Counted from the first letter of the stretch, positions 35,784 through 44,806 are shown. The stretch is DNA of 64,000 bases from Leifsonia poae (GCF_027921845.1 NZ_BSEN01000003.1:99657-163656); one strand, 5' to 3'. Notes: a model not told the origin generated them from the sequence alone. Made by a program: numbers and translations.

Positions 35784-36332
35784 ATGGCTGCATCGGAGAC
35801 AGAGAGTACTCGACCAGGTGTGATGGTCGGACCGACGAGCGAGTTCAGCTTGTTCTTCCGTGTGAAACCGGGTGATGGCGAAGCGTTGCGCGCGGCGTTG
35901 CGCGACCTCCAGAACACACCCGGGTATCGCCCCGGCGACTACGGAATGGCCATATCCACCATTCACGAGGCCCGCTTCGTGCTGTTCGACGATGACAGGC
36001 AGCTGGCGTTCATCACCAGTTTCGATGGACCGTGGGACGCCTACATGGAGGACTTCTTCACCTCCGGACCGACCCTCGCTCTCTTCGACCTGATCTTCCA
36101 GCACGCCGAAGGGTACGAGGGTCTCCCCGACCTCGCGTCGGTGAAGTCGTTCATTCTCGGCGCGCAGCAGAGCGCGGCCGCGTACGCCAGAAACTATCCC
36201 GGAACGGTGAAGGAGATCCGGAAGGCGCAGCGCGTCAACGCCGCCTTCGAGAAGGTGCTCGATCATCCGGATGCGGCGGAGGCGCTGCGGCACCCCGCCC
36301 TGCAGCCGCTGCTCGACGAAGCCGCAGGCTGA
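35784..36332 (+). CDS. First gene of DyP operon, unknown protein
   Basis: A 182-residue soluble protein. The N-terminal half alternates strands and helices (EFSLFFRVKPGDGEALRAALRD; ARFVLFDDDRQLAFITSFDGPWDAYMEDF), suggesting a ferredoxin-like alpha/beta barrel of the dimeric barrel type. The C-terminal half is helical with AAYARNYPGTVKEI. DyP peroxidases are built from the same fold, so it may be a divergent relative without haem residues or a small-molecule-binding partner. It is 22 bp upstream of the DUF4331 gene and the probable start of a five-gene operon. Confidence 0.7.
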   Translation: MAASETESTRPGVMVGPTSEFSLFFRVKPGDGEALRAALRDLQNTPGYRPGDYGMAISTIHEARFVLFDDDRQLAFITSFDGPWDAYMEDFFTSGPTLALFDLIFQHAEGYEGLPDLASVKSFILGAQQSAAAYARNYPGTVKEIRKAQRVNAAFEKVLDHPDAAEALRHPALQPLLDEAAG

Positions 36333-36353
36333 TCGAATCTCCGGAGGACACCG

Positions 36354-37490
36354 ATGTCGGATCACATCTCAGGCCCGCGTGCGTTGTCCGAGCCCATCGC
36401 GGACATCACGGACTTCTTCGCCTTCCCGAGTCCGGAACGGCCGGGTCACCTCGTGCTCGTCATGAACACCCTTCCGTTCGCGCAGCCGTCCAACACGCTG
36501 TCCGACGGCCTCATCTACCGGTTCCGGGTACGTCCACTCACGGAGGACCGCACGAGCAGCGCCGCCCCGTTTGCACCCGGCGGGCGCGAGTTCGTGTTCG
36601 ACTGCGTATTCTCAGCGCCCGGGCACCACGGCTCGGGTGACGACGCCGGGCAGCAGGGGTTCTGCACGACACCGAGCGGCGAAACCGTCGAGTTCCGGGT
36701 GAACGACGATCACGCCGAGTCGGCCCACGGGGTCCGGGTCTTCGCCGGTCACCGCTGGGATCCGTTCTTCATGGACGCTCCGGCCGCGTTGAAGACCATC
36801 GCAACGGGAGAACTCGCGTTCACCGACCCCGGCACGATCTTCCTCGACGGCAAGAGCGTGCTGAGCCTGGTGCTCGAAGTCGACATAGCCCTCCTGGAGG
36901 GCGCGCAGCTGATCGGCGTCGTAGCCGAGACGCTGACCCGCGGAACCTTCAACGTACGCATCGAACGCGTCGGGCGCCCCGAGGTCAAGAACATGATGCT
37001 CGCACCGAAAGAGCACGATCCAGTGAACCGCGATCTGGAGATCCGAGACCTCTACAACATGGAGGACGCCTTCCACCTCGGTGAGTCGTATCCCGGGGCG
37101 TATCGGGCACGCTTGAACGCGAACCTGGCGTACTGGGACGGCATCGACGGCACGGTCGATTGGGAGACGAACACCAACGGCGACCATCCGCTCACCGATC
37201 TCGTGCTCGCCGACTACCTCGTGCTCGACCTGACGAAGCCGTACGCCGAGACGGGATCGTTCCTGGAGATCGAACTGGCGGCGATGCGCGGTGAAGCGCA
37301 CGAGACCTGCGGTGGGCGCGCGCTCAACGACGATGTGATGGATACGATCTTCACCCAGCTCGTCAACGCCGGCAACGGGCCGGTCATCCGTGACGGCGTC
37401 GATGCACCGACCAGGCCGGCGACCCGTACGTTCCCCTACCTGGCGGAACCCGATCCCAACCCGCCGTCGGCTCCCGCGCACCACCACTGA
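36354..37490 (+). CDS. DUF4331-family protein
   Basis: A 378-residue protein. It opens with a short N-terminus and then PIADITDFFAFPSPERPGHLVLVMNTLPFA, the signature of DUF4331 (compare DxTDxxAFxSP). The body is rich in beta strands and acidic residues (HLGESYPGAYRARLNANLAYWDGIDG), and the tail ends in HHH. There is no signal peptide, unlike many exported members. The family's biochemical role is unknown. It overlaps or nearly abuts both neighbours (22 bp upstream, 2 bp downstream), so it is tightly co-expressed with the DyP peroxidase. Confidence 0.83.
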   Translation: MSDHISGPRALSEPIADITDFFAFPSPERPGHLVLVMNTLPFAQPSNTLSDGLIYRFRVRPLTEDRTSSAAPFAPGGREFVFDCVFSAPGHHGSGDDAGQQGFCTTPSGETVEFRVNDDHAESAHGVRVFAGHRWDPFFMDAPAALKTIATGELAFTDPGTIFLDGKSVLSLVLEVDIALLEGAQLIGVVAETLTRGTFNVRIERVGRPEVKNMMLAPKEHDPVNRDLEIRDLYNMEDAFHLGESYPGAYRARLNANLAYWDGIDGTVDWETNTNGDHPLTDLVLADYLVLDLTKPYAETGSFLEIELAAMRGEAHETCGGRALNDDVMDTIFTQLVNAGNGPVIRDGVDAPTRPATRTFPYLAEPDPNPPSAPAHHH

Positions 37491-37492
37491 TC

Positions 37493-38857
37493 ATGGAACC
37501 GCAGACGGGCGGTAACACCGGCGAGGCCGAGGTCCGACTCGAGCTCGACGATATTCAGAGCGGCGCGCTGCACGAGCGTCCGTCGCCCTACGTCGGCAGT
37601 CACCTCTTGCTGCGCATCGACGATCGCGAGGAGGGGCGCGCCTTCGTGCGGCGGCTCCTCCCGCTGGTCGACTCCGGACGGCCCGATCTGGTTCCGGCGC
37701 AGGGCGCCTGGATCACGGTGGCGTTCACCTACAACGGCCTCGAAGCACTCGGCGTTCCACAGGACTCCCTCGACAGTTTCGCACCGGAGTTCCGCGAGGG
37801 GATGGCCGCCCGCGCAGAGCAGCTCGGCGACGTCGGCGAAAGCGGCCCGGCCAACTGGGAGTGGCCCCTCGGCACCGATGACGTGCACATTGCGATCGCC
37901 GCCCTGTCACCGGATGCCGAACGACTCGCGGTGGTGCTGGAACGGGCCCACAAGGTCTTCGACGAGTCGCCCGGCGTCGAACTCATCTGGCAGCAGGACT
38001 GCTATCAACTGCCGACCGGGAGGACCTCGTTCGGCTTCAAGGACGGAATCGGCCAGCCGCCGATCGAAGGAACGGGGGTCGCCCCGACCAACCACCACGA
38101 GCGACCGCTGAAGGCCGGCGAGATCGTTCTCGGCTATCCCGACGAGACCGGCGACCTGCCGCCGATGCCGACACCGGACATCCTGGGGCGCAACGGGACG
38201 TACGTGGTCTTCCGTAAGCTCCACACCCGGGTGGCGGCCTACCGCACCTACCTGCGAGAAAAGGCCAAGAACCGCGAAGACGAGGCGCTCCTCGGGGCCA
38301 AGATGGTCGGACGCTGGCAGAGCGGTGCACCCCTTGCGGTCTCACCCGACCACGACGACGCCGCCTTGGGCGCAGACCGGCATCACAACAACGACTTCTC
38401 GTACGGCGACGATCCACGCGGTTTCAAGTGCCCTGTCGGCGCCCACGCGCGACGAGCGAATCCGCGCGACGCACTCGACGGCGAGGGAAGCGTGGATGTG
38501 CGGCTTCACCGCATGATCCGCCGGGGCACCAGCTACGGCCCGATGCTGCCCGAAGGCGTGCTCGACGACGACGGGGTCGACCGCGGCATCATGTTCGTGT
38601 TCGCCGGCGCGCACCTGAAGCGACAGTTCGAGTTCGTCAAGACGCAGTGGCTCAACGACGGCATCTTCATCGGTGCCCCGGCCGAGAAGGACCCGCTTGT
38701 CGGATCCGCCGACGGCACCGGAGTTCTCACCATCCCCGAACGACCCATCCGGCGACGCCTGACCGCGTTGCCGCCGTTCGTGGTGACCAGGGGCGGCGAG
38801 TACTGCTTCGCACCCGGCCTGCGCGCGCTTCGCTGGCTCGCGGACCTCGACACCTGA
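37493..38857 (+). CDS. DyP-type haem peroxidase
   Basis: A 454-residue dye-decolorising peroxidase. The distal catalytic Asp184 lies in the family motif GFKDGIGQP. The proximal haem ligand is probably His318 in VGAHARRANPRD, and the distal Arg lies in HRMIRRGTSYG. The length matches longer DyP classes. There is no Tat or Sec signal, so it is cytoplasmic unless exported as encapsulin cargo, and no encapsulin or cargo-tail motif is seen nearby. It oxidises phenols, dyes or lignin-like aromatics with H2O2. It starts 2 bp after DUF4331. Confidence 0.94.
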   Translation: MEPQTGGNTGEAEVRLELDDIQSGALHERPSPYVGSHLLLRIDDREEGRAFVRRLLPLVDSGRPDLVPAQGAWITVAFTYNGLEALGVPQDSLDSFAPEFREGMAARAEQLGDVGESGPANWEWPLGTDDVHIAIAALSPDAERLAVVLERAHKVFDESPGVELIWQQDCYQLPTGRTSFGFKDGIGQPPIEGTGVAPTNHHERPLKAGEIVLGYPDETGDLPPMPTPDILGRNGTYVVFRKLHTRVAAYRTYLREKAKNREDEALLGAKMVGRWQSGAPLAVSPDHDDAALGADRHHNNDFSYGDDPRGFKCPVGAHARRANPRDALDGEGSVDVRLHRMIRRGTSYGPMLPEGVLDDDGVDRGIMFVFAGAHLKRQFEFVKTQWLNDGIFIGAPAEKDPLVGSADGTGVLTIPERPIRRRLTALPPFVVTRGGEYCFAPGLRALRWLADLDT

Positions 38858-38897
38858 CCACAGCTCAGACCACCGTTAGCGCGCCCAGGGGGCAGAG

Positions 38898-39761
38898 ATG
38901 ACCGATTCACCGGCAACCGACCGTTGGGATTCGCTGGATTTCGGGCCGCCTGCCGCCGGCGGCGACGAGCCTAGGGAGTCGGTCGTCGTCGATCACGCGG
39001 CCGACGGCCGCGTGGCCGTGATCACCCTGAACCGGCCCCACGCCGACAACGCCATCACGACCGAGATGGGCGCGCGCCTGACCGAGATCCTGGAGGACAT
39101 CGCGGTCACGCCGTCGATTCGGGTCGCCGTGCTGACCGGCGCGGGCGACCGGGCGTTCTCGGTCGGCAGCGACCTCCGCCAGCGCAATGCCATGACCAAG
39201 GAGCAATGGCTGCGGCAGCGCCAGGACTTCGATCGCACCCTGTACACGCTCCGTCAGCTGCGCAAGCCGATCATCGCCGCCGTCAACGGCATCGCGTACG
39301 GCGGCGGGTCGGAGATCGCGCAGAGCACGGACTTCATCATCGCGTCGGACAACGCCACCTTCGGCCAGCCGGAGGCGATGATCGGCCTCTCTGCAGGCGG
39401 GGGCTCACCGGTGTTCCTCCCCCGGCTGCTCTCCCCCGGCCGGGCGCTTCAGATGCTGATGACCGGCGACCCGATCACTGCGCAAGAGGCCTACCGGCTC
39501 GGGATGGTCAACGAGCTCCACGCGCCGGGCGAGGTGCTCGACGCCGCGGTGCGGATAGCGACGAAGATCGCCAGCAACTCCCCCACCGCCGTGCAAGCCG
39601 TCAAGCGGGCAGTGCGTCTCGGCGACGGCGAGCCGATCGAACAGGCGATCGCCGTCATGATGGAGGCCCATTGGCGCTCCGCCGTGCACCCCGATCGCAG
39701 CGAAGGCATCGGCGCCTTCAACGACGGCCGCGATCCGTCATTCCGCGACGCCGACTACTGA
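38898..39761 (+). CDS. Enoyl-CoA hydratase/isomerase family protein
   Basis: A 287-residue crotonase-fold protein. After a variable N-terminus come VAVITLNRPHADNAIT, the oxyanion-hole segment AFSVGSDLRQRN, NGIAYGGGSEIAQSTD with the first catalytic Glu position, and FGQPEAMIGLSAGGGS for the second. Helices at the C-terminus build the trimer contacts. The reaction could be hydration, isomerisation or ring cleavage of an acyl-CoA. Its presence in a peroxidase/molybdenum operon suggests aromatic or fatty-acyl metabolism, inferred only from context. Confidence 0.9.
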   Translation: MTDSPATDRWDSLDFGPPAAGGDEPRESVVVDHAADGRVAVITLNRPHADNAITTEMGARLTEILEDIAVTPSIRVAVLTGAGDRAFSVGSDLRQRNAMTKEQWLRQRQDFDRTLYTLRQLRKPIIAAVNGIAYGGGSEIAQSTDFIIASDNATFGQPEAMIGLSAGGGSPVFLPRLLSPGRALQMLMTGDPITAQEAYRLGMVNELHAPGEVLDAAVRIATKIASNSPTAVQAVKRAVRLGDGEPIEQAIAVMMEAHWRSAVHPDRSEGIGAFNDGRDPSFRDADY

Positions 39762-39794
39762 CACCGACCTATTGACGCCGATCTACTGACACCG
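39753..39794. repeat. Three 14-bp tandem near-repeats across a stop codon and spacer
   Basis: Units GACTACTGACACCG, ACCTATTGACGCCG and ATCTACTGACACCG follow each other; units 1 and 3 differ by 2 bases. The first contains the enoyl-CoA hydratase stop codon. The array has lengthened the 3' end and spacer before the Mo-protein gene. Confidence 0.75.
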
Positions 39795-39809
39795 ACGAGG
39801 AGACCCACC

Positions 39810-40889
39810 GTGGCCGAAACAGACGAACTCGAACAATCCCGTGCCGCACTCCAGATGATCAACCCGGCACCATACAACGCCGAAGCGCCCCCGGAGGCGC
39901 TGGTCGGTGACATCACGCCCACCGACTTCCACTACGTGCGGAGCAACTTCGCCGTGCCCACCCACGACGGCACCTTCACGATCGGGGGCGCGGTCGAGAA
40001 CCCGATCTCGCTCACCCTCGACGACCTTCGATCCATGCCCGCCATCGAGCGCTCCGTCACGCTCGAATGCGCGGGCAACGGCCGCCTCGCGATGCGACCG
40101 CTCCCGACCGGAGAGCCGTGGGGCGATTACGCCGTGTCCACCGCACGATGGACCGGCGCCCGCCTCTCCGACGTGCTCGCCATGGCCCGACCGAACGACG
40201 ACGGCGTCGAAGTGCGCTTCGAAGGCGCAGACCACGGCCCGTACCACCTCCATCCCGTCCTTCCCAACGTCGACGGTGGAGACCTCACCTTCGTCAGAAG
40301 CCTCCCGCTCGCACTCGCTGCCGACCCGGCCACAGAGATCCTGATCGCGTACGAGATGAACGGCGAACCACTCCGCCCCGATCACGGCGCCCCGTTCCGA
40401 GTGATCGTGCCCCACTGGTTCGCCGTGGCCTCGGTCAAGTGGCTGCACCGCATCGACGTGCTCACCGAGCCGTACGCCGGCGAGTTCCAGACCGGACACT
40501 ACATCTACGAGTGGCCCGACCGGCCCCACGAGCCGGTGACTGTCATGCGCGTGCGTGCGCGCATCACCGACCCGGAATCCGGATCCGTGTTGGCCGCCGG
40601 ACCGCACACTGTGCGCGGCAAGGCCTGGTCAGGCAGCGGCCCGATCACCAACGTCGAGGTGAGCCTCACCGGTGAGGGCGACTGGTTGCCGGCGACGGTC
40701 GAACCCCCGAAGGGCCCGTACCAGTGGCAGGACTGGACATTCGAATGGGTGCCGCCGAACGACGGCAGACACACGCTGCGCGCGCGTGCGACCGATGCCG
40801 CCGGAAACGTGCAGCCCGAGGTACCGCCCTGGAACCGCCTCGGCTACGGGAACAACTCGGTCGAGGTCATCTTCGTCGACGTCGAATGA
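39810..40889 (+). CDS. Sulfite-oxidase-like molybdenum protein (SUOX family)
   Basis: A 359-residue protein. The molybdopterin domain holds the Mo ligand Cys87 in LECAGNGR, with GPYHLHPVLPNVDGGDLTFV and LRPDHGAPFRVIVPHWF downstream. The C-terminal ~110 residues are the Mo-co dimerisation domain (ITNVEVSLTGEGDW ... WTFEWVPP). No signal peptide or Tat motif, so it is cytoplasmic. Substrate oxidation could be sulfite or another oxyanion or hydride. It ends the five-gene operon. No cofactor-biosynthesis gene is in the window. Confidence 0.9.
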   Translation: MAETDELEQSRAALQMINPAPYNAEAPPEALVGDITPTDFHYVRSNFAVPTHDGTFTIGGAVENPISLTLDDLRSMPAIERSVTLECAGNGRLAMRPLPTGEPWGDYAVSTARWTGARLSDVLAMARPNDDGVEVRFEGADHGPYHLHPVLPNVDGGDLTFVRSLPLALAADPATEILIAYEMNGEPLRPDHGAPFRVIVPHWFAVASVKWLHRIDVLTEPYAGEFQTGHYIYEWPDRPHEPVTVMRVRARITDPESGSVLAAGPHTVRGKAWSGSGPITNVEVSLTGEGDWLPATVEPPKGPYQWQDWTFEWVPPNDGRHTLRARATDAAGNVQPEVPPWNRLGYGNNSVEVIFVDVE

Positions 40890-40961
40890 CGCGTCCCGTT
40901 CTGGGCCGACCTGGGTTCGAACGGCCTGTCTGCTACCTGGCACCGCGGGATGTTCGTCCGG

Positions 40962-42208
40962 TCACCGTTCGACGACCGAGAACACGGGTGCGGTGTAGTC
41001 GCCGTTCTGGATGGCTTCGCTCGGCCCGTAGAGACGCAGGATGAGGTAGGAGTCCTTCTCGGGGACCGGATGGAAGTGCGGGTCGTCGACGTGGGCGTCG
41101 ACGTCCGCGCTGAGGAGGATCGAGTACGTTCCGTCGTCGTCGGGGGTGAGCGTGCGGTCGCCGCGGCTGCGCCGGTTGATGCTGTTGTGCGCCATCAGCC
41201 GGTTGTCGTCGCCGTAGGCCGTGAACGACCAGAACTCCGACACATCCGGTGCCGCGAACCTGGTCCGGTACTCGCGTCCACCCGCGCCGTTGATCGGCTG
41301 CCCGTCCGCGTCCGTCTCGATCTTGACGTACACCGACTCGACCGGCGGGAGCCCCAACTGGCCGAGCAGCGTCCCGATGTCGAAGACGTCGCGGGTGCGT
41401 GCTGCAGCTCCTCACGGGTGCCGAGGGCGCCCTTCGAGCTCGTCACCGTCGGCGCCAAAGCCGTCAGCTGCCGCATCCCCAGCTCCTCACCGCGGGCAGC
41501 AGTTTCGAGCTGCTCATCGGTGAAGTCGGTGCGGCCGGGCTCGACGCCGACGGCGGCGATCGGTTCCAGCCACTCGGCGTCCGCCTGGGCCATGGAGCCG
41601 TCGGCGAGGAGGACGTTCACCCGCTCCAGCCACGTCGTCGTGGCGGGATCCGGGAAGTCCCTGACGGCCGGCGCCGGCTCCGGCTCGCCGAGGTACTCGG
41701 ACAGGGTCTGGAGCACCCATCGGTCCTGCAAGTCGCGCGCGACATCGAGGTCGTCCCCACCGGTCGTCATGATCCGCCCCATCACCTTGATGAGGTTCGA
41801 GTCCGACCGGACGACGTCGTCGATCCCCTCCGGCACCTCGCCCGCCCAGTCGCGGGCGGCGAACAGGAACCGCCCACCCTTCGACCCTCGGGTGCGCGAG
41901 CCGATCATCGCCGTCGTGTAGTGCCCCATGTCCATCGTGTGCAGGATCCAGTACCGATCGCTGTCGACGTCGGGCACCGTCACCACCACCGGCTTCGCGG
42001 CGACGTCGAACCAGCCTTGCAGGTGCAGGGTGTCGTTGTTGATCGTGGGATGAGCCGTGTAGGTGTCGTCGGCGAGATCCCGGAGCTTCTGGAACTCGTT
42101 CAACAGCACCCCCGGTTCGATCGTCGTCTCGTAAAGGAACCCGTGGGCCTTGTCCATCGAGTGCCCGTACAGGTACGCCTCCCGCGCCGTCTCATCCGAG
42201 ATGCCCAT
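40962..42208 (-). pseudogene. Frameshifted DUF1254/DUF1214 protein
   Basis: The coding sequence starts at 42208 (MGISDETAREAYLYGHSMDK). It carries the DUF1254-type region (ILHTMDMGHYTTAMIGSRTR) in one frame to about TREELQHA near 41390-41410. The DUF1214 half (VYVKIETDADGQPINGAGG through the end at 40962) is in another frame. A net loss of one or gain of two bases around CTGCAGCACGCACCC explains it. No in-frame stop interrupts either part, and both halves keep family motifs. The break is recent, or a sequencing error, or a rare programmed shift. It is transcribed opposite the Mo-protein gene. Confidence 0.8.
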
Positions 42209-42403
42209 GCGCTACTCCCCCTCATCACCACTTCATCGCCGAAAGCTTCGTGGCCATTCCAGCATCATCCGAGTACGCGCATCTAGGGAGCTCAGGAGAA
42301 TGCTCAGGGTGCAGGAACCGATGGGCTACTGTTCGCGCAAATGCCGCTCGGCCTCGCGAGCACCCGGCGGCCCCAGGACCAGCCCGTGGAAGGACGTTCG
42401 GCG

Positions 42404-42928
42404 ATGAAGTACTCGAATCTTGGGCCCACCGGCGTGTCGCTGGCGTGGCCCCTCTCCCGACCCGTCGTCATCCTCTTATGCGGGTTGCCTGGTTCCGGCA
42501 AGACGACCTTCGCTCGCCGACGCGAGCGAGAGACGGGCGCGATCCGCTTCAGCACCGACGAGTGGATGGCCGACCTGGGTCTCGACTACTTCGACGCGCT
42601 GCGCGACAACGTTCAGAACCGCCTGGACCGTCTCTGGGCACAACTGGTCGAACGCGGGCTGAGCGTCATCCTCGAAGACGGAACGTGGCAACGCGAAGAG
42701 CGCGATGAGCTCCGCCACATCGCCGAGCGGCTCGGCGCCGGCACCGAGCTGCACTACTTCGATGTCCCGTTCGACGAGCTCTGGCGTCGCCTCGAAACCC
42801 GAAACGCCAATCCGCCCTACGGCACTGTTCCGATCACGCGGGAACTACTCGAGGATTCCCGGCTACGGCTCCAACGGCCCGATCAGGCTGAGTTCTCGCT
42901 CTTCGACCGGTTCGTCGTGCATCATTGA
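42404..42928 (+). CDS. P-loop kinase-like AAA ATPase, copy 1
   Basis: A 174-residue protein with Walker A GLPGSGKTTFA, a Walker-B-like strand ILEDGTW and an Arg-rich lid (LRLQRPDQ). It resembles small-molecule kinases of the zeta-toxin or gluconate-kinase type. The start at 42404 (GGAAGGA upstream) gives an unusual N-terminus, MKYSNLGPTGVSLAW, which looks like the start of an aldo/keto reductase rather than a kinase. The body from VVILLCG on is duplicated at 46553-47020, so a recombination joint probably lies near 42460. The substrate is unknown. Confidence 0.8.
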   Translation: MKYSNLGPTGVSLAWPLSRPVVILLCGLPGSGKTTFARRRERETGAIRFSTDEWMADLGLDYFDALRDNVQNRLDRLWAQLVERGLSVILEDGTWQREERDELRHIAERLGAGTELHYFDVPFDELWRRLETRNANPPYGTVPITRELLEDSRLRLQRPDQAEFSLFDRFVVHH

Positions 42929-42945
42929 GGGCGCTCGGCGGCCGC
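42461..42945 (+). repeat. Direct repeat copy A of the P-loop kinase gene (~485 bp)
   Basis: It aligns without gaps to 46553-47037, offset 4092 bp. I count about 25 mismatches over the 468 coding bases (~95% identity), mostly at third codon positions. The two copies have unrelated upstream flanks, and weaker similarity extends ~17 bp past the stop. Confidence 0.93.
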
Positions 42946-43276
42946 CGAGATCCCTCACGACTTCGCGGCGAAACCGATGTAGTCGAGAGCGAGGCGGAGC
43001 GTTTGATCACGTGGGCGCGTGCTGTCCACCACTAGGCGATCATCCACCTCTGACCCGCTCCACCTGGTCCCATGTGGGCGGAACAAAATCCGGAAGCTGC
43101 TCGAACCTCAAGCGGCTGTTCGGCTTCTTCTCGACCACCCCCGCACCCTAGCCGCTTCGATCCGGACAGCAGGCTCCCGTTATACGGGACGCGTCGAGCG
43201 CTGCGTGATGTCACACCCGGCTCTCCGGATCCGTCCCAGGTGATGCAGGTTGCATTAATCCGAACGGGAGAGAGAC
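42929..43276. other. 348-bp region with no convincing intact gene
   Basis: A plus-strand frame from about 43050 to the TAG at 43149-43151 reads as a plausible protein C-terminus (RSTWSHVGGTKSGSCSNLK, ending STTPAP). It has no start and may be a gene remnant; I do not recognise it. The last 60 bases contain the AACGGGAGAGAGAC ribosome site for the next gene and a GTTGCATTAAT stretch. Confidence 0.4.
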
Positions 43277-44065
43277 ATGACGGGCACGGAACAACTGGCG
43301 GGCAAGACAGCAATCGTGACGGGCGCGAGCCGAGGGATCGGCTTGGCGATCGTACGCGCACTGGCGGACGCGGGCGCACGAGTGGTCGGCTCCGCCCGAA
43401 CGGCGACCCGGGAACTCGCCGACCGTGCCTCGGTCGTCGTCACCGCCGATCTCACCACCCCCGATGGCCCGGCGGAACTCGTGCAGACGGCGCTGGAACG
43501 TGTGGGAGACATCGACATCCTGGTCAATTGCGCGGGCGGAGGGAGCCCCGACGACCTCCGCGACTTCTTCGGCTACGACGACGAGATCTGGCGCAAGACC
43601 TTCGAGCTGAACCTGTACGCAGCGGTCCGCACCTGTCGGGCAGCGATCCCCAGTCTGATCCGCCGCGGGGGCGTGATCGTGAACATCTCGTCCGTCGGCG
43701 CCCATCTGCCCCAGACAGGCCCGGCGCCGTACGGCGCCGCCAAGGCCGCGCTCACCGCGTACAGCAAGGCCCTGGCCGAGGAGGTGGCGCGCGACGGGGT
43801 GCGCGTGGTCACCATCACCCCGGGCCTGACCCGTACCCCCATGTGGACCTCAGCCGACGGGATGGGCGCCCAGCTCGCCGCCGCCCAGGGGATCACGCTC
43901 CCCGAGCTCCTCGACGCGCTTCCCGGGAACGCCGGCAGCAGCACAGGACGGTTCGTCGAACCCGAGGAAGTGGGGGCGCTGACCGCATTTCTCGTCTCCA
44001 CGGCAGCGCCCAGCATGACCGGTCAGGAATACATCATCGACGGAGGCGCGATCAAGACCGTATGA
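43277..44065 (+). CDS. Short-chain dehydrogenase/reductase
   Basis: A 262-residue classical SDR. TGASRGIG (residues 15-22) binds the cofactor, NCAGGG marks the central sheet, ISSV carries the catalytic Ser region, and YGAAK gives the Tyr-Lys pair. PGLTRTPM is the usual segment after the catalytic site, and the IIDGGAIKTV end is typical. Arg and Thr at the end of strand 2 (SARTATR) suggest NADP(H). It is a single gene with a GGGAGAGAGA ribosome site, in a rearranged region. The substrate is unknown. Confidence 0.93.
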   Translation: MTGTEQLAGKTAIVTGASRGIGLAIVRALADAGARVVGSARTATRELADRASVVVTADLTTPDGPAELVQTALERVGDIDILVNCAGGGSPDDLRDFFGYDDEIWRKTFELNLYAAVRTCRAAIPSLIRRGGVIVNISSVGAHLPQTGPAPYGAAKAALTAYSKALAEEVARDGVRVVTITPGLTRTPMWTSADGMGAQLAAAQGITLPELLDALPGNAGSSTGRFVEPEEVGALTAFLVSTAAPSMTGQEYIIDGGAIKTV

Positions 44066-44134
44066 ACGCTTTGTCGCCGCCTCGGTGCGGTCTATCGTGG
44101 GCGGCGGTTCCGCGCGTCGGTCGGGAGGACGAGG

Positions 44135-44806
44135 ATGAAGCTGCTGCTCACGTCGGGCGGCGTCACGAACGCTAGCATTCGCGACGCGCTGATCGGGATG
44201 CTCGGCAAGCCGATCGCCGACAGCAACGCCCTCTTCATCCCCACCGCGCAATGGGGGCAGCCCGCGTGCGACCCGCAGAGCGTCTGGAGGTCGACCGCAG
44301 ACCGGTGGGGTGACGATCCGGGCCTGGTCGGTCTGGGTTGGAAGTCGGTCGGGGTGCTCGAGCTGACGGCGCTGCCGAGCCTCGCCGAGGAGCGCTGGAT
44401 GCCGTGGGTGCGCGGGACCGACGTGCTGCTGGTCGATGGCGGCGAGGCGAGATACCTCTACACCTGGATGCAGCAGTCGGGCCTGGCCGCGCTGCTGCCC
44501 GAGCTCCCGGACACCGTCTGGGTGGGCGTGAGTGCAGGCAGCATGGTGATGACTCCGCGTGTCGGCGAAGAGTTCCTGGACTGGCAACCGGATGGCCCCG
44601 ACGAGGTGCTCGGCGTCACCGATTTCTCGATCTTCCCGCACCTGGACTACCCCGGATGGCCGAGCAACACGCTCGATGCCGCACGGCGCTGGTCTGAGCG
44701 CATCCCGGGGCGGTCGTACGCGATCGACGACCAGACTGCGATCTCCGTCGTCGGTGACCGCGTCGAGGTGATCAGCGAAGGACACTGGGAACAGTTCGAC
44801 CACTGA
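44135..44806 (+). CDS. Peptidase S51 / dipeptidase E-like protein
   Basis: A 223-residue class-I glutamine-amidotransferase-fold protein. The nucleophile is Ser133 in the GVSAGSMV elbow. LLVDGGEARYL and the DFSIFPHLDY motif with its His complete a Ser-His-Glu type site. The N-terminus KLLLTSGGVTN is typical of the family. It cleaves Asp-X dipeptides or related small peptides in the cytoplasm. It lies 69 bp after the SDR, with a GGGAGGACGAGG ribosome site. Confidence 0.9.
   Translation: MKLLLTSGGVTNASIRDALIGMLGKPIADSNALFIPTAQWGQPACDPQSVWRSTADRWGDDPGLVGLGWKSVGVLELTALPSLAEERWMPWVRGTDVLLVDGGEARYLYTWMQQSGLAALLPELPDTVWVGVSAGSMVMTPRVGEEFLDWQPDGPDEVLGVTDFSIFPHLDYPGWPSNTLDAARRWSERIPGRSYAIDDQTAISVVGDRVEVISEGHWEQFDH

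Noticed and set aside
37493..38857. DyP peroxidase as encapsulin cargo
   Set aside because: No encapsulin gene or typical C-terminal targeting peptide is visible; the end reads LRWLADLDT.
40905..40930. tRNA-like T-loop GGTTCGAAC downstream of the Mo-protein gene
   Set aside because: The flanking stem bases do not pair and no acceptor, D or anticodon arms can be drawn, so it is chance or a minor remnant.
40962..42208. Programmed frameshift in the DUF1254/DUF1214 gene
   Set aside because: There is no slippery heptamer or downstream pseudoknot obvious at the junction, so a mutation or sequencing error is more likely.
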